Positions 1 through 8,279 of a stretch of DNA of 47,146 bases are shown piece after piece. The DNA comes from Nitrospirota bacterium. GTDB lineage: Bacteria; Nitrospirota; Nitrospiria; SBBL01; JAADHI01. Every line of letters starts with the position of its first letter. Position 1 is the stretch's first letter. The notes below the pieces were generated by a model. It searched no databases and had not been told where the DNA came from. It was given only the letters and a program-made list of their open reading frames with translations. The stretch lies in assembly GCA_029261215.1 (NCBI GenBank), contig JAJDBT010000102.1, forward strand, positions 1 to 47,146. Direction: 5' to 3'. A program made the translations under genes and the position numbers.

Positions 1-26
1 CGCCTATAGATCTCTTCAAATCTCAT
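1..26 (-). CDS. Transposase N-terminus (partial)
   Basis: Only the first eight codons are in the window: ATG at 26 reads MRFEEIYR, then the edge. An AGGAG lies 9 bases upstream. N-termini of the form M-R-F-E-E-I-Y/H are common in helix-turn-helix transposases of the IS21 and ISNCY/IS1202 groups, which agrees with the terminal repeats outside it. The family cannot be fixed from eight residues. Confidence 0.5.
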
Positions 27-165
27 TATTCGTGTCTCCTCTAGCAGTTTTGTCCGTCTCATCCCACCCCCTCTTTCTAGGACAGAATAATCCGGACAGT
101 CTATGTGCTAAATACCGGACACATTATTAACTCTTAACAGAATAGGGGTCTTTGTTGACTGGACA
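1..165 (-). mobile_element. End of an insertion sequence running off the left edge
   Basis: Read on the minus strand from 165, the sequence starts TGTCCAGTC and repeats the core TGTCCGG twice and TGTCC again within about 90 bases, the multiple-terminal-repeat layout seen at ends of IS21-like and ISNCY/IS1202-like elements. It is followed by a Shine-Dalgarno and the first codons of a transposase-like ORF. The boundary at 165 is inferred from the first TGTCC; no target duplication can be checked because the other end lies outside the window. The next gene starts only 23 bases beyond this end. Confidence 0.6.
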
Positions 166-188
166 GCGGCCTTTTGTTAGAGTGGAAG

Positions 189-986
189 ATGTTTAAAATC
201 AACAAAATAATCACCTTTCTCTTATTTTCCTTTATTATTTTTTATTCAAGTCTTTGGGCTCAAACCTCTGAAACACCTTCGGCGGCTTCCATGCTGAGCG
301 CGGCTCAAAAAAGAATGTACACCCTTAAAGACCAGAGCGGACAGCTCACTTTTCGCATCATTGATGTGAATGGATCTGAAGATCGCTCCGTTTATAAGAT
401 GTTTTGGAAAAACTATGCGGGTCAGGACGGTTTTAATAGTAAGTCTCTTTTTGAGACCGAATTGCCCATTGAAGATAAAGGGAAAAAATACCTGGTCTGG
501 GAATATGTCGAAGAAGACCAGACAGACCAGTGGATTTACCTGCCAGAATTAAGGCAAGTGCGGCGTGTCCATGCAAATCGCCATAAACACGAAGGAGAAG
601 TCGCATCCGATCTTTTGATGGAAGACATTCGACAACGCCGGATCGAAAAAGACACCCACCACTTTTTACCCGAAACAGAGGTAAAAGGGGAGCCCTCCTA
701 CGTGATCGAAAACCGCCCGATTGCAGATGGCCCCTATGGAAAAACCATTATGTATCTTTCCAAAAAGGATGGTACCCTTCGTAAAGCAGATTATTTTTCA
801 GAAAAAGGGGTACTCCTTAAAAATTTATGGATCGAATGGGAACAAATTGCTGGCAACTTTGTCTGGAAACGCTCTGAAATGATGGATGCCCAAACCGGTC
901 ACAAAACCATTTTGGAATTGAGCGATACACAAATTGATACCGGCTTAAGAGATAATCAATTCTCTGATCGCGCCCTTCGCAGATAA
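189..986 (+). CDS. LolA-like outer membrane lipoprotein-sorting family protein
   Basis: A 265-residue periplasmic protein with a clear signal peptide (lysines, then a hydrophobic segment ending near SSLWA). The mature part matches the LolA-like superfamily described as outer membrane lipoprotein-sorting proteins: an N-terminal AAQKRMYTLKDQSG helix and repeated beta strands ending QFSDRALRR. Members usually sit beside an RND/MMPL exporter and are thought to carry lipids or lipoproteins across the periplasm; no exporter is seen here. I chose ATG 189, which places the basic n-region directly before the hydrophobic segment; an in-frame TTG at 174 is possible. The gene begins 23 bases after an IS end, so its native promoter and upstream partners may have been displaced. 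Confidence 0.75.
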   Translation: MFKINKIITFLLFSFIIFYSSLWAQTSETPSAASMLSAAQKRMYTLKDQSGQLTFRIIDVNGSEDRSVYKMFWKNYAGQDGFNSKSLFETELPIEDKGKKYLVWEYVEEDQTDQWIYLPELRQVRRVHANRHKHEGEVASDLLMEDIRQRRIEKDTHHFLPETEVKGEPSYVIENRPIADGPYGKTIMYLSKKDGTLRKADYFSEKGVLLKNLWIEWEQIAGNFVWKRSEMMDAQTGHKTILELSDTQIDTGLRDNQFSDRALRR

Positions 987-1059
987 GTCCTCATTTATCT
1001 CCAAAAATATACGCAATAATCAGCCCTCTGAAAAAAGGGACTCAAAGGCGGATCAAAAA

Positions 1060-1932
1060 TTGACAATGAATGGAGAAAGCAAAGCCGTGCTCGAAATCGG
1101 AAAGTGGAATGATCTTCAAGTCGTAAAAGAAGTGGATTTTGGCGTTTATCTCGATGGCGGCGAACTGGGCGAAATCCTGCTGCCAGATCGGTATGTGCCG
1201 GATCATTGTGAAGCCGGTCAGACCCTGAGCGTCTTTATCTATAACGATTCTGAAGACCGTCTCATCGCCACCACGCAGCACCCGGATGCCAGTGTAGGCG
1301 ACTTTGCCTTTTTAAAGGTCGTTTCGGTGCATGCGAGCATTGGGGCATTTCTGGATTGGGGCCTACCGAAGGATTTACTGGTCCCTTTCAAAGAGCAAAA
1401 ACTCAAGATGAAAATCGGGGAGTGGCATCTTGTATATCTTTATCTAGATCCCCGTCAGCGCATTGTGGCCTCCGCAAAACTGGATCAATTTTTAAATCAA
1501 AAACCCGTCCATTATGATGTGGGCCAGGCCGTAGATCTTTTAATCTGGAATCAGACGGACATCGGTCATAAAGCCATCATCAACAATGTGCATTCGGGCA
1601 TGCTCTATTTTGACGGGATTTTTAAACCCCTAAAAAGAGGCGAAAAAACAAAGGGCTATATTAAAAAAGTCCGCTCTGATTATAAAATCGATCTGTGTCT
1701 AGAAAAGCCAGGTTATGAAAAAGTCGAAGGGGTGACCGAGAGCATTTTAAATATCTTAAAAGCGGAAGGCGGTTTTGTCGCGGTCACAGACAAAAGTGCG
1801 CCAGAACTGATTACAAAAAAGTTTAATGTCAGCAAAAAAACCTACAAAAAGGCCGTCGGCGCACTCTACAAAAAAAGACTCATCACCATAGAGCCCACTG
1901 GCATCCGCCTGACGGTCGAGGGAGAAGTTTAA
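1060..1932 (+). CDS. CvfB/YitL-type S1 domain RNA-binding protein
   Basis: 290 residues with the layout of the CvfB family: several S1-like OB folds (residues about 5-65, 70-135 and 145-210) followed by a C-terminal winged helix (about 225-290). Features typical of the family are the opening LEIGKWNDLQVVKEVDFGVYL, the second repeat VGDFAFLKVVSV, and the ending KKTYKKAVGALYKKRLI. In Firmicutes CvfB binds RNA and affects virulence factor expression; the role here is not known. The start is TTG 1060, about 8 bases after GGCGG; ATG 1066 is two codons further in. It is convergent with the diiron oxidase gene, with only 16 bases between stops. Confidence 0.8.
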   Translation: MTMNGESKAVLEIGKWNDLQVVKEVDFGVYLDGGELGEILLPDRYVPDHCEAGQTLSVFIYNDSEDRLIATTQHPDASVGDFAFLKVVSVHASIGAFLDWGLPKDLLVPFKEQKLKMKIGEWHLVYLYLDPRQRIVASAKLDQFLNQKPVHYDVGQAVDLLIWNQTDIGHKAIINNVHSGMLYFDGIFKPLKRGEKTKGYIKKVRSDYKIDLCLEKPGYEKVEGVTESILNILKAEGGFVAVTDKSAPELITKKFNVSKKTYKKAVGALYKKRLITIEPTGIRLTVEGEV

Positions 1933-1948
1933 GCGCAGTGACACACTT

Positions 1949-2584
1949 CTAAAACCGCGCGTGGGCAATTCTGTTAAGACTGTGGTTTTTGTGTTCCCGT
2001 TCGTCCACCCCGATTTTCCGAAATAGATCGGCCAAACTATCAAACGTGCCATATTCTTTTCTAAAATCGCCCTGATATTTTTCATCTTTCAAGCACTTCT
2101 CTTCCGCAGCATATTTCATGTATTCGTGTTCCGCGTGGTCTTCAAAGTGCGCATTCAATCGGTAACTTAAAGCCGGATGGATCACATAGAGTATCCAGCT
2201 GATGTGATAATAAAAAAAGGCGATGATCTGCGGAACCACACGGTGCCGGATGAAGCTTTCCTTGATCCCTTTTTTATGCACCAATTCTTCCAAAATTAGT
2301 AAATGCCATTGTTCGTTGTCCTGTTGATCACGGGATTCTTTCACAAATTCGAAGATGCGACGTGCGAAATGGGGTTCCCGGTAGGTATGTGTAATGGCCA
2401 CATAGGCCACACTTTCCCATGCCTGGTAGGGGACGCGTGCAATCACCTCCAGCACCTTAAATTTGGAGAGCGAGCGCTCTTTGCCATAAATCACATCCAT
2501 CGTCCAAAAAAGAAGCCGGGACAAGAGGCCGTATTTCAGTTGTTCACTGCTGAGAGTTTTTTCCTGTTCCGCAATAAAATTCAT
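1949..2584 (-). CDS. Alternative oxidase-like membrane diiron quinol oxidase
   Basis: 211 residues matching the alternative oxidase / plastid terminal oxidase family, which oxidises quinol and reduces oxygen to water without pumping protons. All six expected iron ligands can be placed: E57 in WESVA, E91 and H94 in NEQWHL, E148 in HFEDH, and E195 and H198 in DEREH. Hydrophobic stretches near residues 48-64 and 117-140 fit a monotopic membrane protein. It is shorter than plant AOX (no targeting region) and close in size to bacterial forms. It is a single gene, convergent with the S1 protein gene and followed outwards by an IS256 remnant. The isoprenoid genes 4 kb away make a role in carotenoid desaturation conceivable but unproven. 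Confidence 0.8.
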   Translation of the reverse strand: MNFIAEQEKTLSSEQLKYGLLSRLLFWTMDVIYGKERSLSKFKVLEVIARVPYQAWESVAYVAITHTYREPHFARRIFEFVKESRDQQDNEQWHLLILEELVHKKGIKESFIRHRVVPQIIAFFYYHISWILYVIHPALSYRLNAHFEDHAEHEYMKYAAEEKCLKDEKYQGDFRKEYGTFDSLADLFRKIGVDEREHKNHSLNRIAHARF

Positions 2585-2845
2585 TTATCTGTGCTGCCCT
2601 TTCAGATCATCAATATCATTTGAGCGACGATCATCGCCCACACTGTACAAGTAAGTTGAATTCTGCTTTTTTCAAGGGGCGGCACACCGGAAGGAAATAT
2701 ACCCTTTGAAGGGGAGACGAAGAAATAGGGTTGATTCAAATGGGATTTAGAACACGAACTTGGTAGAATGTCGTTTTAAAGTTTTCTTTGATATTATTCG
2801 AATAAACGGTCAGCAGAAAATTACAAGTTCATGCCAGCAGAAACG
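2585..2845. other. Intergenic region between oxidase gene and IS256 remnant
   Basis: No open frame that looks coding. It must contain the promoter of the minus-strand oxidase gene. An imperfect inverted repeat is visible around 2668-2717 (TTCAAGGGG against CCCTTTGAA, with a loop of about 20 bases). No convincing sigma70 promoter was found. Confidence 0.4.
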
Positions 2846-2869
2846 GAGCCTGTAAAATAAATTGTGTGA
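2846..2869 (+). repeat. IS256-family left inverted repeat
   Basis: Begins GAGCCTGTAAAAT and continues AAATTGTGTG. It pairs with the repeat at 4121-4144, with about 18 of 23 positions agreeing when one indel is allowed (counted by eye). Confidence 0.7.
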
Positions 2870-2921
2870 TTGTTCATAAAAACCTACTCTAGAAGGAATT
2901 TGGGAAAAGGAGGTGAACAGG

Positions 2922-4118
2922 ATGAAAAATGAAGAGAAATTGCAAGAGCAGGCAAAGAATTAGCCTTAGGTTTGAAGAGCGAGCAAGACCTGTCGTTCTG
3001 AGTCGTGCCTTATTAAAACTCTCCGTCGAAGCTGAGCTCGGGTCTGAGATGGAAGAGCACTTAGGCGATGAACCTCATGCCGCATCAGGTCGAAACTCAG
3101 GAACAGCCGTAACGGCCAATCCAAAAAGACCCTCAAGGGGGCTTTGGTGAAGTAGAAATATCGACCCCTCGGGACAGAAAGAGTTCTTTTGAGCCCAACT
3201 CGTTAAAAAAGGACAAACCCGCGTGACCGAATTTGACGCGCAGATTCTGGTTCTCTACGCCCGAGGCATGACCACCCGATACATCGCCGGATGTACAGTG
3301 CGGATGTTTCACACAGCCTCATTTCTCGTGTGACCGATGCCGTCATTGACGAAGTGCACACATGGCAGGAAAGTCAAAGTCCCTTAGATGCGCTCTACCT
3401 GGACGGCATCGTCGTCAAAGTCCATCAAGACAAACGCGTCATCAACAAAACCATTTACATCGCATTAGGCATCAATTCAGAAGGCCAGAAGACCCTTTTG
3501 GGGCTTTGGTTCGCTGAAAATGAAGGGGCAAAGTTCTGGCTTTCCGTGCTGAGCGAATTAAAAAATCGAGTCCTCAAAAACATCTTCATCGCCTGTGTGG
3601 ATAGATTGACCGGGTTTCCAGATGCCATCCAAACCGTTTATCCTTAAGCAAAAGTACAACTTTGCATCGTCCACATGGTTCGAAACAGCTTGAAATATGT
3701 CGCAGCAAAACACATGAAAGAAGTCGCAGGAGACCTCAAAAACATCTATCAATTTTTAACTGTAAATGCGGCCGAAAGAGCGCTTACAGACTTTGCTAAA
3801 AAGTGGGACACGAACTATCCTGCGATCAGTCAATCATGGCGCAGTCACTGGGAACATCTCATCACCATTTTTGACTACCCCGATGAAATTAGAAACGTGA
3901 TTTACACGACCAACGCAATAGAATTGCTCAACAGCGTGATCAGAAAGGCCATCAGAAACCGGAAGATCTTTTCCCACGATGACTCGGCGATGAAGATTGT
4001 TTATCTTGCCGTCATCCGGGCATCTGAGAAATTGGGCAATGCCCATTCGAAATTGGAAACCTGTTCTCAATCGATTTGGTATAGAATTCGAGGACAGATT
4101 CCAAGTAACCTGCACATC
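2922..4118 (+). pseudogene. IS256-family transposase, frameshifted
   Basis: Starts at ATG 2922 behind a near-perfect Shine-Dalgarno (AAGGAGGTGAACAGG), but hits TAG after 13 codons. The homologous reading then jumps frame at least four times: the LALGLKSEQDL part, EAELGSEMEEHLG, the FGEVEISTPRDR part, and the catalytic core at 3291-4050. The DDE residues are recognisable: D in YLDGIVVKV, D in CVDRLTGF (normally CVDGLTGF) and E in NAIELLNS. A stop interrupts after TVYP at 3645, and a further shift lies near 4030 before RNWKPVLNRFGIEFEDRF. It cannot make an active transposase. Confidence 0.85.
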
Positions 4119-4120
4119 AG

Positions 4121-4144
4121 TTACACAAAATTTTTACAGGCTCT
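4121..4144 (-). repeat. IS256-family right inverted repeat
   Basis: TTACACAAAA followed by TTTTTACAGGCTC, the complement of the left repeat. It sits immediately after the end of the transposase reading, as expected for this family. Confidence 0.7.
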
Positions 4145-4364
4145 CCTTGTTTATGAAAATGACTGTGAAAGACGGACGTTCCCCCAGAGAACACCCCTTA
4201 GAAGATATTTTACGCGATGATTAATGGCAGAAAAGATTTAAATAATGATGGCGTTTACTCAGAAATAAAGCACAGATTGGAATAAAAGTGGGATACAAAA
4301 GAAGGGTGAGAAGCTACCGCGTTAGGGTTTAGTTCGACACCTCGTTATATTGAATTTCGAAAAA

Positions 4365-4398
4365 AAAGCGCCCTTTCAAACCGATGAAAGGGCGCTTT
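4365..4398 (-). terminator. Intrinsic terminator of the DegP gene
   Basis: Perfect 14-bp stem (AAAGCGCCCTTTCA / TGAAAGGGCGCTTT) with a 6-base loop. On the minus strand it is followed by a run of T, 25 bases after the protease stop codon. Confidence 0.9.
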
Positions 4399-4422
4399 AG
4401 ATGATTTTTTAAAAGCCTTGAA

Positions 4423-5814
4423 TTATTCAGCGGCTCTTGGTTTTAAAACAATAAAAAACGCACGACCTTCACGTGTAACACGCATTAAAATGGTCTCGGT
4501 TTCTTTTGTTTCTTTCATGACTTTACTAAAATCCTTCTGTGTCTTTATTTTTTGACGATTGACTTCTTTGATGAGATCGCCCGTTTTTAGACCTTCCTTT
4601 GCCGCGACGCTGTCTTCTTCAACTTCTGTGATCAGTGCGCCTTCGTCTCCTTCTTTCAATTTATATTGAAGGGCGAGTTCGTCGGTAATGTCTCCAACTG
4701 AGAGTCCGAGAAACTTATTTTTTTCTCGAGGAATTGACGCAGTCACGGCCTCATCTTTTCGTTCAACCAATTCGATGACAAGTTTGACGTGTTCCCCGTC
4801 TCGCAGAACCCCGATGTTAATTTTGTCGCCTGGAATATAACCTGCAATGACCCGGGCCAATGTATTGGGGGTGTCGACTTCTTTTTCATTGACGGAAAGA
4901 ATGATATCCCCAGGTTGAATGCCTCCTTTGGATGCAGGATCTCCTTCAAAAACTTCATTGATGAGTACGCCGTTCCCTTCCTTTACGCCAAACTTTTGGG
5001 CCAGTTCTTCGGTCAAAGGCTGAATGCCCACACCAAGCCAACCTCGACTGACGCGGCCGCTGGCTCTCAATTGTGTTGTGACGGACTGAACCATGTTAGA
5101 AGGAATGGCAAAACCGATTCCCTGGGCGAAGTTAATAATGGCTGTGTTAATTCCAACAACTTCTCCACGAATATTGAAGAGAGGACCCCCAGAATTTCCA
5201 GGATTAATAGAGGCATCCGTTTGAATAAAATCTTCGTATCGGGAAAGGTTCACATTTTCTCTCCCCAAAGCACTGATGACACCCACTGTGACCGTACGAT
5301 CTAAGCCGAAAGGATTTCCAACAGCAATGACCCACTGTCCAACTTTTACTTTTGCGGAATCCCCCAGTTTAACAGAAGGAAGGTCGTGATCGGCTTCAAT
5401 TTTAACAAGGGCAAGATCGGTATCAGGATCTTTTCCAATAACCGTTCCTTTGAATTTTGTTTGATCTGAAAGGCGAACCTCTACAACTAAGGCACTACCC
5501 ACCACGTGATTATTCGTGACAATATAGCCTGTTTTGTCGATGATGACCCCTGAACCGGAACCGGGTGGTGCTTCGCGGGGTGCGCCACGGGGTTTCTTAG
5601 GGGTGGGAGCAGGTGGGCCAGATGTTGTCGGAGAGATATTGACAACGGCTGGTTTTACTTTTTCGGCGATATCAATAAATGTAGACTGAAAAAGTTCTAT
5701 CAGTTCATAGCCTTTTTCAGAATCACCGGCTTTTACCTCCATCTGCATTGCAGGAAGTAAGAGCATCGTTATTATAACTAATTTGGAGATAATACACTTG
5801 GTTCGACTCAACAT
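4423..5814 (-). CDS. degP: DegP/HtrA-family periplasmic serine protease (Do)
   Basis: 463 residues. The signal peptide covers about residues 1-29 (MLSRTK..., hydrophobic VIITMLLLPAM, end EVKA). The trypsin-like domain has a complete triad: H103 in TNNHVV, D133 in DTDLALV and S208 in GNSGGPL. Two PDZ domains follow (about 275-365 and 385-463), as in DegP/DegQ. It degrades or refolds damaged envelope proteins. I chose ATG 5814 because AAGGGAG lies 7 bases upstream; an upstream in-frame start would add 23 residues before the signal peptide. A proline-rich stretch at residues 66-85 is a flexible linker. It is monocistronic, with its own terminator, and divergent from the isoprenoid operon. Confidence 0.92.
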   Translation of the reverse strand: MLSRTKCIISKLVIITMLLLPAMQMEVKAGDSEKGYELIELFQSTFIDIAEKVKPAVVNISPTTSGPPAPTPKKPRGAPREAPPGSGSGVIIDKTGYIVTNNHVVGSALVVEVRLSDQTKFKGTVIGKDPDTDLALVKIEADHDLPSVKLGDSAKVKVGQWVIAVGNPFGLDRTVTVGVISALGRENVNLSRYEDFIQTDASINPGNSGGPLFNIRGEVVGINTAIINFAQGIGFAIPSNMVQSVTTQLRASGRVSRGWLGVGIQPLTEELAQKFGVKEGNGVLINEVFEGDPASKGGIQPGDIILSVNEKEVDTPNTLARVIAGYIPGDKINIGVLRDGEHVKLVIELVERKDEAVTASIPREKNKFLGLSVGDITDELALQYKLKEGDEGALITEVEEDSVAAKEGLKTGDLIKEVNRQKIKTQKDFSKVMKETKETETILMRVTREGRAFFIVLKPRAAE

Positions 5815-6117
5815 AACCACTCCCTTCATCAATAAAAGAAACCACTCACTTATGCAGTATGCTTTTAAGTATAAACAACTCACGGATATTTTACAACAAA
5901 ACTCAGTGGTGCTTATCTTGAATAAAAATTCCTTTTTTATAGTCGATTTGAAGGATAAATCTGAAAATTATGACTCTAAAATCCTGAAAACGTGATGCTT
6001 ATCATGGAGGTAAAATCTGGGCTTGCTCAGGTTTGACAGGTATTCTGTTATTCGATAGACTCCGAAGTCAATTGGGACCAAAATCCTTCTGCAACATTTT
6101 ATTTAGGAATACATGAT
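5815..6117. other. Divergent promoter region, DegP gene / isoprenoid operon
   Basis: 303 AT-rich bases between two divergent genes. They must carry both promoters, but I see no hexamer pair strong enough to assign. No repeats or structured RNA were recognised. AGGAAT at 6106-6111 serves as the ribosome binding site for the next gene. Confidence 0.4.
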
Positions 6118-7296
6118 ATGCAGTCCCAGCATCAAAAAGTCATTAAAATTGCCGGCGCAGGTCCTGCCGGACTCACTGCTGCGATTTCTTTGGCGAAAGC
6201 GGGGCATCCCGTCGAATTGTTCGAAGCACGTGATCGGGTGGGTGGGCGTTTTATTGGTGATTTTCAAGTCATCGAAAATGCGAGTTTTCATGAAGATGTT
6301 GTTGAAATGCTGGGTAAAATGGGGATCAAAACCAATTTTTTCTTTCAGCCCGTTTCACAAGCTGTTTTCTACGATCATCGCCTTCGGCCTCAGTTAGTTC
6401 AAAGTCAGAAACCTTTTGGGTATTTTATCCTTAGAGGTTCTGAGAGTGAAAGTCTGGATGAGGGTTTGCTTGCGCAAGCGCTCGATGCGGGCGCTAAAAT
6501 TCATTATGGCCGCCGTGTGCACAAGTCAGAAGTTGACCTGGTGGCAACGGGGCCGGCCGTTGCTGATGGTTTGGCCAAGGAAATGACGTTTTCAACCAAC
6601 TTACCCGATACAGTCTCAGTGCTTTTTGATATGGATGTTTCCCCTGGCGGTTACAGCTATCTGTTTGTTCTGGAAGGACGTGCTACTTTCGGTTGCGCAA
6701 TCACACGTGATTTTGACGGACTCAAGACCTATTTTGATTTTGCGCTTGAACGCTTCCAAAGCATAAGCCCTTTTGTGATAGAGGCCCCTAAATATGGATA
6801 CTCCTATATGAATTTCTGTCTGAAAACCTCTGCAACTGATCATCAGCAATTATTTATTGGCGAGGCGGGCGGATTTCAGGATTATCTTTTTGGTCTTGGA
6901 ATTCGTTATGCGATGAAAACCGGTTATGTCGCGGCGAACAGCATTCTCAAAAATAAAAATTATGATGATCTTTGGAAACAGGAAGTCGGACAAGGCCAGG
7001 AGACAGGTTTGGTGAATCGTTACCTTTACGAAATGGGCGGAAATTGGGGACTCTCATCCTTTGTAAAAAGGGCGGGCCGGGGTGATTTGCAGACATATCT
7101 TGGAAAATGGCATAAACCGGCGCCCTGGAAGCAATTTCTATTACCCTGGGTTAAGCGGTTCTGGAAAACGGAGTCCCGTTGTTTTCATCGACTGCCCGAA
7201 CATTGGTGCCGCGAAAAACCGGCTGCCTCTTCTCAAGTGGTTTTAGGTCAACTGAAAGAAGAGAATGACCCTTCTAAAATCAAGGCTGTAAAATGA
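6118..7296 (+). CDS. FAD-dependent oxidoreductase, geranylgeranyl reductase-like
   Basis: 392 residues with an N-terminal Rossmann motif GAGPAG (residues 13-18) followed by the acidic strand end LFEAR and GGRF, typical of FAD binding. The later GEAGGFQDYLFGLGIRYA block is the second FAD contact of the geranylgeranyl reductase / p-hydroxybenzoate hydroxylase group. The family reduces or oxidises isoprenoid chains. Its stop overlaps the start of a phytoene/squalene synthase by four bases (ATGA), so the two are translationally coupled and very likely act on the same prenyl product. It is not the amine-oxidase-type HpnE or CrtI usually paired with such synthases. Substrate unknown. Confidence 0.75.
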   Translation: MQSQHQKVIKIAGAGPAGLTAAISLAKAGHPVELFEARDRVGGRFIGDFQVIENASFHEDVVEMLGKMGIKTNFFFQPVSQAVFYDHRLRPQLVQSQKPFGYFILRGSESESLDEGLLAQALDAGAKIHYGRRVHKSEVDLVATGPAVADGLAKEMTFSTNLPDTVSVLFDMDVSPGGYSYLFVLEGRATFGCAITRDFDGLKTYFDFALERFQSISPFVIEAPKYGYSYMNFCLKTSATDHQQLFIGEAGGFQDYLFGLGIRYAMKTGYVAANSILKNKNYDDLWKQEVGQGQETGLVNRYLYEMGGNWGLSSFVKRAGRGDLQTYLGKWHKPAPWKQFLLPWVKRFWKTESRCFHRLPEHWCREKPAASSQVVLGQLKEENDPSKIKAVK

Positions 7297-8141
7297 ATGA
7301 ATCCCTGACAGAAGCCTATGCCTATTGTAAAAAACTCACGGAAAGCAGCGGGCCGCACTTTTCGGTCGGATTTCGCTTTTTACCTCCTGAGAAACAACAA
7401 GCTATTTTTGCTGTGTATGCCTTTTGCCGTTATGCTGACGATATTGTGGATGAAAAGCAGGATCAGCCGATTGAAACCCTACTTCAATCCTGGGAAGCAG
7501 AGCTCGAAGCCTGTTATCGACAGGAGCCCACTCATCTCATCACCCGTGCACTCGCGGATGCCATTCAACATTACCCAATCCCGAAAGAAGGATTTTTAGG
7601 CCTGATTGCCGGATGCCGGATGGATCTTGAGGTGAATCGCTATCACACTTTTAAGGATCTCATGGTCTATGCGGATCTGGTTGCCACGACGATTCGGGAT
7701 CTTTCCTTGCCGATCTTCGGGTATACAGATCCAAAAGGGATCGCATTGGGCCGATCCCTTTCAACAGCCCTGCAACTAACGAACATTGTCCGGGATGTCG
7801 GCGAGGATCTCGACCGGGGGAGGATTTATCTTCCTTTAGCAGAAATCGAAGCAGCGGGCTATTCTGAAGAAGCGCTCTTAAAACGGGAAAAAAGTGAGGC
7901 CTTCTTAAAGCTGATGACCTTTCAATGTACGCGGATTCGTGATTTTTTTAATGAGGCAAAAAGCTTGATTCCTCTGGTGCAGCCTGATTCTCGCACGGCG
8001 GTTTCATTGATGCGGAATGTGTATGTGGCGATTATTGATCGAATTGAGAAAAACCCCTTTGCCGTGCTGGATTCTCAAATTCGACTTTCCCTGGCAGAGC
8101 GTGGAAAGGTTGTCGCGCAAACGCTCCTCGAAAACAGATAG
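7293..8141 (+). CDS. Phytoene/squalene synthase family protein
   Basis: 282 residues of the trans-isoprenyl head-to-head synthase family. Both metal-binding aspartate motifs are present: DDIVDE at residues 49-54 and DVGED at 168-172, the latter inside NIVRDVGEDLDRGRIYLP, a family hallmark. It joins two GGPP or two FPP molecules with loss of diphosphate. The YADLVATTIRDLSLPIFG segment lies between the usual CrtB and HpnD versions, so I do not choose between phytoene and (pre)squalene synthesis. No desaturase, HpnC or squalene-hopene cyclase is in the window. Confidence 0.85.
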   Translation: MNESLTEAYAYCKKLTESSGPHFSVGFRFLPPEKQQAIFAVYAFCRYADDIVDEKQDQPIETLLQSWEAELEACYRQEPTHLITRALADAIQHYPIPKEGFLGLIAGCRMDLEVNRYHTFKDLMVYADLVATTIRDLSLPIFGYTDPKGIALGRSLSTALQLTNIVRDVGEDLDRGRIYLPLAEIEAAGYSEEALLKREKSEAFLKLMTFQCTRIRDFFNEAKSLIPLVQPDSRTAVSLMRNVYVAIIDRIEKNPFAVLDSQIRLSLAERGKVVAQTLLENR

Positions 8142-8225
8142 GGCCCGCATTTACCTATTTCTCTTCGTTTAAAGCGGGACTTTCCCGCCTTGTTTTGATC
8201 GCACTCAATCGTGCCCTATAAAAAA

Positions 8226-8253
8226 GAGGGGCATCGAATGAACGATGCCCCTC
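8226..8253 (-). terminator. Intrinsic terminator between convergent genes
   Basis: Perfect 11-bp stem GAGGGGCATCG / CGATGCCCCTC with a 6-base loop. On the minus strand it is followed by a T run, so it mainly ends the diheme cytochrome transcript. It may also stop the opposing isoprenoid operon. Confidence 0.85.
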
Positions 8254-8279
8254 AGATAAAAAACCTATTCTTACAGGTA

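Larger units (their letters stand above)
2846..4144 (+). mobile_element. Degenerate IS256-family (Mutator-type) insertion sequence
   Basis: A roughly 1.3-kb element, the usual IS256 size. It is bounded by imperfect inverted repeats: GAGCCTGTAAAATAAATTGTGT at the left and the complementary sequence ending TTACAGGCTC at the right. It contains one decayed transposase gene. The 8 bases outside each end do not match, so no target duplication remains. The copy looks old and immobile. Confidence 0.8.

Noticed and set aside
2929-4224. Separate small genes within the IS256 region
   Set aside because: They are fragments of one frameshifted transposase, confirmed by conserved DDE blocks in order.
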